Source of the DNA: Guillardia theta CCMP2712
Lineage: Eukaryota; Cryptophyceae; Pyrenomonadales; Geminigeraceae
DNA length: 24,562 nucleotides
Direction of reading: 5' to 3'
Assembly (NCBI RefSeq): GCF_000315625.1
Contig: NW_005434585.1
Coordinates: forward strand, 56,648-81,209
Part shown: positions 18,627 through 24,562 of the stretch, one piece after another
Layout: each line of letters starts with the position of its first letter
Numbering within the stretch: position 1 is the first letter of the stretch
Program-made: the position numbers and the translations under genes
Notes under the pieces: model-generated
The model's database searches: none
Seen by the model: only the letters and a program-made list of their open reading frames with translations
What the model was told of the DNA's origin: nothing

Positions 18627-19502
18627 ATGAGCACTTGGATTGTAAAGCCTGAATTTACAAGCCTTGTTGAGAGCTCAATGGCGATATTGAAGCATGACGA
18701 TAGCAAGCATATCAAGGTCGTTCAATCTACAAAGATACCTGCCGACATAATCCTGTCGTACGGATCTAGAAGCATTTCGCTGATTATTCTCGAAGTGAAG
18801 GAAGATGTTGGAATTTCAGCTGAGCGTCTCGAGTCTATCAAGTCCATCGGAATGAAATTTGGTTGTGATAGATCCGCCGTGATAGTTGTTTGCACCTCCC
18901 ATGAAGACCTCTTCAGCAGCATTTCGTCAGTGCACAAGACATGCTGGTAACCAAAGGAGGAGAAGACTTTGAGGAGCTCATGCACGTCGTTTGCAAATGA
19001 TTTGAATCAGGATGTTGCCCATTCAGAATCGGCCAAGAATTCTTGAATTTCCGAATGGCATTACTACGGTAAATTCGTAATAATGATTTGGTTCGTGAGC
19101 ATAGTTTCAATGTAAGCCAATCTCAAGGGTAAGCTCAGTTGACAGGATGTTGTGCTAAATTCGCAATCCCTGACTCGGTTCTTGAGCAGAAACTAACACA
19201 GATTCCAGAAAGAAGCCTTGATAGGGTTTGTGAGGACACTACCAAGGCTTGCAGACTTGACCAATCAGGCATGTGAGCTCTGATCGGCGCATCAGAGCAT
19301 CAAGTGTTCTTATTAGACGCATCCAAGATATCGTGCGATGATATGAACATTTGATGGTCGATGCATTTCTGCATTTGCTGATCTTGGTTTCCAGTGCCGA
19401 GAGTTCCTGGAAGCTAATCTGAAGAGCGACCATGTCATCCAACCGATCATTCACTCTCTAATGAGGCGACGCGAAAACTTGAAGCAGGTGAACGTCAAAT
19501 AA
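18627..19502 (+). CDS. Small protein, possibly ERCC1/SPO16-like (low confidence)
   Basis: Proposed exons are 18627-18946, 19011-19068, 19190-19272, 19317-19332 and 19395-19502, giving 194 aa, if no upstream exon exists. The first exon is solid: STWIVKPEF, then PADIILSYGSRSISLIILEV, KEDVGISAERLESI and SAVIVVCTSHEDLF. This alternation of hydrophobic strands and helices, and its size, recall the nuclease-like but inactive central domain of ERCC1/SPO16 (human C1orf146, about 180 aa, has LLMDTKE at the equivalent strand). SPO16 acts with SHOC1/ZIP2 in meiotic crossover formation. The match is from memory and weak. Later exons rest on splice phase only. An alternative frame (18920-19000, FVSAQDMLVTKGGEDFEEL) is also protein-like, so a missed intron or a frameshift is possible. 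The last exon (CREFLEANLKSDHVIQPII) ends at TAA 19500-19502. Confidence 0.45.
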
Positions 19503-19871
19503 TCCGGTCGAAAACGGTGACCCTTGAGGGCACAGAAGATTGAACGTGACCATCCATCTGCAACACAGAGAGAGCGCGGTATGAGTTGTAGAAATTTCTT
19601 TCAATGATCTCTGCAACTGCAGGATTCTGAGACAAATTTCATCTCAATCAGGAATTCAATCAAATAATTCCAAGTGATTTGCAGAGACGATAAATACCAA
19701 GTTCCATGTGTCACTTGACCTCTGAAAATAAAGATCAATATGAGACGAATGCACACGGGTTAGAAGTAGAAATGCTTGTTTAATAACTACAAACCAGCAG
19801 GCATTTGCTTTACCCTCCTCTAACTCACCCGAGTGAAAAATTATCTTACATCACCGAACCGAAACCGCGCT
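19503..19871. other. Intergenic, nothing recognised
   Basis: These 369 nt of mixed composition lie between the 3' end of the SPO16-like candidate and the 3' end of the collagen-like gene. I see no repeat, RNA gene or open frame of note. Confidence 0.5.
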
Positions 19872-20360
19872 CTAGACACCGCTGGGTCCCTTAGGTCCTC
19901 GGGGACCCACAGGCCCCTGGAGTCCCTTGGGACCTGGAGGTCCCTGGTCACCTTGAGGTCCTGCCAAACTTCCAACCGGTCCCGCTGGTCCTGGAGGTCC
20001 TTCGGGGCCAGGAGGGCCTTCCTGGCCTTGTCTACCCAGTTTGATGCTGATCAAGGTTCCCTCCCCAGCATTCGACTTCAGCTTTGCAACATCATCTTCC
20101 AACCCATTCACCATCGCATTCACTTTCTCATAGATCTCCTCCACGTCAGCAGGCGTCTTGCGCGCTCCAACGGGCAGGGGAGCCCCTTCCCTGAAGTCCT
20201 TGGGGTTATAAGAATCACTCTCATCTTCCCCCGTCAGCTGCACCAGCGACGAGATCTGCTTGTTGTCGTTCGGGATGAAGGTCATGCACATGATAACGCC
20301 AACACACAGCAGGCCGCATCCCACAACTGGAGCGCTGAACCGCGTCCTCCACATCTCCAT
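19872..20360 (-). CDS. Short membrane protein with collagen-like Gly-X-Y tail, 162 aa
   Basis: This is a single exon. Residues 10-30 ([19 protein letters not shown]) form one hydrophobic segment preceded by Arg residues, as in a type II membrane protein or an uncleaved signal anchor. A short heptad-like helix follows (about 72-98, [20 protein letters not shown]), which could nucleate trimers. Residues 109-162 are collagen-like: seven Gly-X-Y triplets, one four-residue break (GSLA), then nine triplets ending in GV at the stop. Prolines are mostly at X and Y positions ([15 protein letters not shown]). There is no globular domain after the collagen stretch and no Cys in it, unlike most animal collagens. 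The function is unknown; a surface or extracellular stalk is a guess. The TAG at 19872-19874 ends the frame; an extra exon beyond cannot be excluded. Confidence 0.75.
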   Translation of the reverse strand: MEMWRTRFSAPVVGCGLLCVGVIMCMTFIPNDNKQISSLVQLTGEDESDSYNPKDFREGAPLPVGARKTPADVEEIYEKVNAMVNGLEDDVAKLKSNAGEGTLISIKLGRQGQEGPPGPEGPPGPAGPVGSLAGPQGDQGPPGPKGLQGPVGPRGPKGPSGV

Positions 20361-20725
20361 GGCGAAAGGTCAGCTTATCACCCTACCCCTGTCGCGGAAT
20401 TCCAAGGAATCACCCACCCCCATATTCGACTACCCCCAAAACTCCTCAGTACCCCTGCAATCAGCGATGCATTCATGACCACCCTACCCTTGACTAATAA
20501 AGGTTAGCCTCAGTAATAATCCACTGCTCGGCCTCGGCCCGGCGCCGGGCCCGAGCGGCGGATGCCCGGGATAAGTAAAAAAAATTGACTACTCCAACCG
20601 CCCGCGGCGCTCCAATGGGTTGGGAAACTTCCAAGGGAGAGAACGAGCGCTCGGAAGGAAGACAGTGATGGTGGAACTTGCAAGGATGGAGCTGTCGTTC
20701 AACTGAAGTCACAGACTTGACTATC
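20361..20725. promoter_or_regulatory. Divergent promoter region between the collagen-like and polycystin genes
   Basis: These 365 nt separate two gene starts facing away from each other, so both promoters probably lie here. The left part has TACCCC motifs (20375-20500). The middle has a GC-rich block with a 16-bp palindrome (20536-20551). No TATA box is evident. Confidence 0.45.
20536..20551. repeat. 16-bp perfect palindrome GGCCCGGCGCCGGGCC
   Basis: The sequence is its own reverse complement. With one bulge the symmetry extends into the flanking CTCGG/CCGAG. It sits mid-way between two divergent start codons. Confidence 0.9.
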
Positions 20726-23700
20726 ATGAGCCAGGATATAGCAGATGACAATGATGAGATGCCAGCGGCCCTGGAAGCTGGCAAGAAGGAGACGGCGGAG
20801 GCATCAGGGCAGTTCGAGAGGATAAAGTCGAGACCCAGCACTTCAAACTCCTGGGTCGGAGGGAACTTGACCGACGAGGCTCAAAACCCGACAGGGGATG
20901 GAGCAACAGGCGTACAAGTGTTCCATGTAGTCTCAGATGACTCGGAGAGCGAACACATGGACGCTCCGTCTCCTCCCCCCCCTGACAACGACGAGCCGCT
21001 CGGAGGGGGGCAGAGGAGGCCGTTCCCGTCCCTTGCAGATCTGGTGGACAGCGGGAGTGATGCCTCGGACAAAGAAATGGAGCCTCCTTCCCCACCCAGC
21101 TCTGCGGCGTCCAGCGAAGGCTCCTTCATGCACAGGATGGAAGAGTCCCGCATGTATGCAGGAGTCCATCCAGGAGAGTTCGACGAGCAGGGTGCTGCTG
21201 GGTCAGGGTATGCAGACTCGACTATCCTGGAGAGGCTGCAGCAGCTGAAGCTCAGGGAGACGCAGCTTGAAGCCAAGATCCGAGAGAAAAGGAAGCGCGC
21301 AAGGAAGGCTCAAGAGGAGGCTGAAAAGAAGGAAGAGGAGGGTACAGCAGCGCTGAGCGATGAGCCTGCCCCCCTGCATCACGATCAGGCAGACCAACTT
21401 GACGATGCTCCCTCGCCAGACCCGGACCTGGTTGTGCCTGTGCACAAGGTATCAGCGAAGGAATCATACTTGAAGTCGTTGCAACTCAAAGAGAAAGTGG
21501 AATATGACAAGATGGTGAAGAGATGGCCGAAGATCAGGTCAAGCTTCCTCCTGATCTTCTACGATGCCGTGTACAAGACAAAGGCTCTGCGGAAACTCAG
21601 GAAGCAAAGGCTGGCGGAGATGTTCTGGTATATCATCTTCGTGACCATCATCTCACTTTGTATTATACAAGCTCGATCCTACATGCAGATCTTTAACGCC
21701 GTGGACACCTTGAAGCAGAGCATGTGGACCTTGTCCAACTTCACGGACATGCTTGTCATCGTCAGCAAACTTCAAAGTTCTGTCCTCTTCCAGAATGTCT
21801 CGGACATGAAGAACCCGGGCACAATGAAACTCAAATTGAAGTCGAATGTTGTTGGGAACAACCTCATCGCAGGGGACGTACAGCTCAGGCAGTGGAAAGT
21901 CCCGCTGCACTCTTGTAAGATCCCCGAGTTTGTGTCAGAGGTCGGAGTATGCTTCCCCGAGTACACCAAGGCCAACCAGGAGGTCACGTTTCTTCCTGCT
22001 CCTTTGCCCGTTGCCTGCTCTGTCTTCTCCTCCCCTGTAGCACTTTCCCTCTATCTCAAATCTCTCTGGCCTCCCCTCCCTCCCTTACCCTTCCTCCCTC
22101 TCCTCCCTTCCCCCTTTCCCTGCCCCTCTCCTCCTCTTCTCTCGTCCTGGTCGACTCGTCTTCTTGCCTGTGACTCTTCTTCGTGCACAGATTCGCACGA
22201 TGCCTCCAGGTCAGTACCCATGGACGCTGGACCCCGACGGCCTCGTGCCCTCCTGGGGCTACTGGCTGGGAGGAGGAGGAGATTCGTACATCCCCCTCGA
22301 ATCTTTCCTCGCGCGAGTGTACGACCAGGGGGCCTATACGGCAGACCTGAACAGCTCGCACGACGATGTTGGCGGTAAGGGGAGAGGAGAGGAGAGGAGA
22401 GGAGAGGAGAGGAGAGGACGAGGTCAAGGGTGACGCGGACCCTCAGCCTTGTTCGGCGAGCTTAAAGCGAATCGCTGGCTGGACCACAACTCGACGAGGA
22501 TGGTGCGATTGGAGTTCAAGTATGATATGAACAGGGAGCTTGTCCAGTGCTAAACGGCTGTGCAGTTTCTACAACCCCAACGTCGAGCTGTGGTTTGCTG
22601 CGATGATCCAGTGGGAGGCAAGGAACCGTTGCCCATGCTCCCCCTGCCTGACTTGCGAGCCTCAGGTCAGCCAGACTGGCAGCATCGTCAACTATTTCAG
22701 GGTTCGCCCGATGGATCTGTGCCCGACTTGTGCGAGGGGAGGCAGCGGCTCACAGACAGGGATCTTCGTCACCATGGTCGTCCTCGTCGCTATCTACACG
22801 GGCATACAGGTGATCACTCCTCCTCCTCCTCCTCTTTCTCTTCCTCCTCCTCTTGCCCTTGCCCCTGCCCTTGCCCTTGCTCCTGCTCATCTCAACGTAC
22901 GACCTTCTCTCTCCTGATTCTTCTGCTCCTTTCTCCCTGCTTTCCCTCCTTTCCTGCGCCCTCCCGTCCGCTCCCGTTCTCCCCCACTACCCTCACCGAT
23001 CCCCTGTCTCGTCTCCTCCCGTCTCCTCCATCCTCATCTCTGCGCTCTGTTTGCCATTGACTGGCAAGTTTCAGGTCGTTCACATCAGCGAGTTGAAAAT
23101 CAAGTACCTCTACGACTTCTACAACGTCCTCACCATCTTGAACCTCGTGGTCAGAATCTCCCTGCAACATCTTGCTGCGAACAGCTCCTTCCTTCTCCCC
23201 TTCTATCTTCACTTCTCTCACTCCCCCCTCCCTCTTACTTCTCTTCATCGTTTCTTCCCCTTGTTGTTTGTCTTAATCTTCATACAATCTTTCTTCTCCT
23301 CCTCGTTCTCCTCGTTCTCCTCGTTCTCCTCTTCTTCATTCTCGTCCTGCTCTCCTTCCTTATCATTCTTCTCCTTCAGATCTTCTACATCGTCATCGTT
23401 CGCGAAGTCTCCACCCGCATCGCTGCCAATCGGATCAACAATGGTCCCATAAGCTCTCAGCCTCAAGAACTTTCCTACTCCATCCAGCTGGTTCGCAACC
23501 TTCTCTGGCTCTTGCTCCTTTCCTCCTCCTCCTCCTCCTCCTCCTCCTCCCACTCCTCCTCCTCCTCCTCCTCCCACTCCTCCTCCTCCTCCTCCTCCTC
23601 CTCCTCCTCCTCCTCCTCCTCCTCCTCCTCCCTGTCTGACAGCTTCTATAGATCAACTACTGGACTGCGTTCAATGCCATGCTCCTCTGGATAAAGTTGG

Positions 23701-23878
23701 CAAAGTTCACGGACGTGGTTCGAGTTGGCAAAGTTCACGGACGTGGTTCGAACCCCTGCCCCTGCTCCTGCCTCCCCTCCCCTCCTTCTCCTCGCCCTCC
23801 TTCTCCTCCTTCTCCTCTCCTCCTCCTCCTTCCTCCCCACCCCCCACTCCACCTGCTCCTGCTCAAGCTCCTGCACCA

Positions 23879-23912
<34 letters not shown>

Positions 23913-24562
23913 AACATCCAGCAGAGGTTCTTATTCTCCAGCAGATGAGCGCCCGGGTCGCTGCCTATTCAGCTGCATTCCAGCACACGTGCTGGGACGT
24001 CGTCGCGGTGATGATCGCCTACGGGATGCTGTTCGGGGGGTTTGCGATCTCGTTCCACGTGTACCTGGGACAAGACATGCGAGAGTTCCAGGTGAACAGA
24101 AGCAGGGGGGGAGGCAGGGCCAGGGCCAGGGCCAGGGCCAGGGGGCAGGGGGAGGGGCAGGAGACAGGGCCAGGAGACAGGGCCAGGGCCAGGGCCAGGG
24201 GAAGGGGCAGGAGACAGGGGCAGGAGACAGGGCCAGGGCCAGGGCCAGGGGAAGGGCCAGGGGAAGGGGCAGGAGAGAGGCGGGATGAGGGGGGAAAGAG
24301 AAGTTTTTAACACCCTGAAAGGACATGAAGACCGCCGCTTACTCCATGTGGACCATGGCGACGGGGTTGGGCCCTTACAGCTCGGATTTCTATCGCACGC
24401 AGAACGCAGCTGGTATTGAGGAGGCTAAGAGGAGGGGAGGGTAGGGTGGAGGAGCAGGGTGAAAGGAAACTGGAATGTGAAGTTGTGAGGAACGGAGAAG
24501 AGTCAAGGAGGGAGGAGGAGGAGGAGGAGGAGGAGGAGGAGGGTAGGGAGGGTAGGGAGGGA
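20726..24562 (+). CDS. Polycystin (PKD2-type TRP) cation channel, 3' end outside the window
   Basis: Exons are 20726-21982, 22191-22374, 22447-22519, 22566-22809, 23075-23149, 23380-23490, 23652-23723, 23927-24091 and 24322-24412, encoding at least 757 aa; the last intron runs off the window. The first 290 residues are acidic and Ser/Pro-rich with a coiled coil (LERLQQLKLRETQLEAKIRE). S1 is at about 299-318 (MFWYIIFVTIISLCIIQA). The extracellular polycystin domain includes VPLHSCKIPEF...CFPEY, a Gly-rich loop (WLGGGGDSYIPLE) and FNFYNPNVELW, matching the PKD2 signature (LYNPNVNLF). Further helices follow (GIFVTMVVLVAIYTGIQ, LYDFYNVLTILNLV, FNAMLLWIKLAKFTDVV, AFQHTCWDVVAVMIAYGM). The last exon is pore-like (KTAAYSMWTMATGLGPYSSD). 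PKD2 channels conduct Ca2+ and other cations in cilia, flagella or endomembranes; location here is unknown. The first ATG in the long frame is used; upstream exons are possible. Confidence 0.92.
23521..23632 (+). repeat. TCC microsatellite in a polycystin intron
   Basis: About 112 nt of TCC units with two CAC interruptions (CCCACTCC) lie inside intron 23491-23651. The interruptions are about 30 nt apart, suggesting duplication within the tract. Confidence 0.9.
23696..23751 (+). repeat. 28-bp perfect tandem duplication across a splice donor
   Basis: The 28-bp unit starting GTTGGCAAAGTTCACGG and ending GTGGTTCGA is present twice, at 23696-23723 and 23724-23751. Copy 1 encodes the end of the exon (LAKFTDVVR). 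Copy 2 begins at the GT I use as donor. Confidence 0.93.
23860..23914 (+). repeat. CTCCTG-type repeat in polycystin intron
   Basis: Imperfect then perfect CTCCTG units lie in intron 23724-23926, the same hexamer as in the last MSH1 intron. Confidence 0.8.
24108..24285 (+). repeat. GGGCCA/GGAGACA repeat in polycystin intron
   Basis: The 230-nt intron 24092-24321 is filled with GGGCCA and CAGGAGACAGGG units in a higher-order pattern. The only A/T-richer part is the final 25 nt before the acceptor (GTTTTTAACACCCTGAAAG). Confidence 0.85.
24509..24541 (+). repeat. GGA microsatellite at the window edge
   Basis: About ten GGA units lie inside the incompletely seen last intron of the polycystin gene, followed by GGGTAGGGA repeats. 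Confidence 0.85.

Noticed and set aside
20881-21445. Minus-strand frames of 80-131 codons opposite the first polycystin exon
   Set aside because: They are antisense shadows of a Ser/Glu/Lys-rich coding exon; they have no start context, splice partners or motifs.
23745-23755. GGTTCGAACCC, a perfect match to a tRNA T-loop/B-box
   Set aside because: It is part of the second copy of the 28-bp duplication at an exon end. No acceptor stem, D-loop or anticodon arm can be folded around it.

Overview
The window is spliced nuclear DNA from a microbial eukaryote. Genes are cut by many short GT-AG introns, mostly 44 to 66 nt with GTGAG-like donors and CAG acceptors, and simple-sequence repeats are abundant. 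A MutS protein fused to a GIY-YIG nuclease (plant-type MSH1), a LIN54/tesmin-type CXC protein, an SLC43-like transporter and a polycystin channel together point to a protist. A photosynthetic one such as a cryptophyte (Guillardia-like) is my best guess, but this is inference from gene content and intron style, not a database match.

Layout: 1-1349 is gene-poor DNA rich in GGGGTA/TACCCC motifs. A nine-exon CXC (CRC-domain) gene runs + at 1350-3658. An unrecognised protein lies on - at 3892-5258, tail to tail with it. 5259-7374 is pyrimidine-rich and TACCCC-rich intergenic DNA. A 20-exon MSH1 homologue runs + at 7375-13411. A seven-exon membrane-anchored hotdog thioesterase is on - at 13459-14829; its stop lies 47 nt from the MSH1 stop. 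14830-15692 is intergenic, with a TCC microsatellite and a GC-rich cluster of hairpins. An SLC43-like major-facilitator transporter is on - at 15693-17262. 17263-18626 is unresolved, with a few coding-like pieces. A small gene, possibly related to the ERCC1-like meiotic protein SPO16, runs + at 18627-19502. A short membrane protein with a collagen-like tail is on - at 19872-20360. A polycystin (PKD2-type) channel starts at 20726 on + and runs off the right edge.

The genes do not form an operon-like unit; each has a separate role: DNA-mismatch surveillance in an organelle (MSH1), transcriptional control (CXC), acyl-CoA metabolism (thioesterase), solute transport (SLC43-like), cation conductance (polycystin) and perhaps meiotic recombination (SPO16-like). 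The exon models were built by hand from splice sites, reading phase and remembered family motifs. For the CXC, MSH1, thioesterase, SLC43-like and polycystin genes every chosen junction preserves the frame. Start codons of MSH1 and the thioesterase, and the whole 17.3-19.5 kb region, are less certain.
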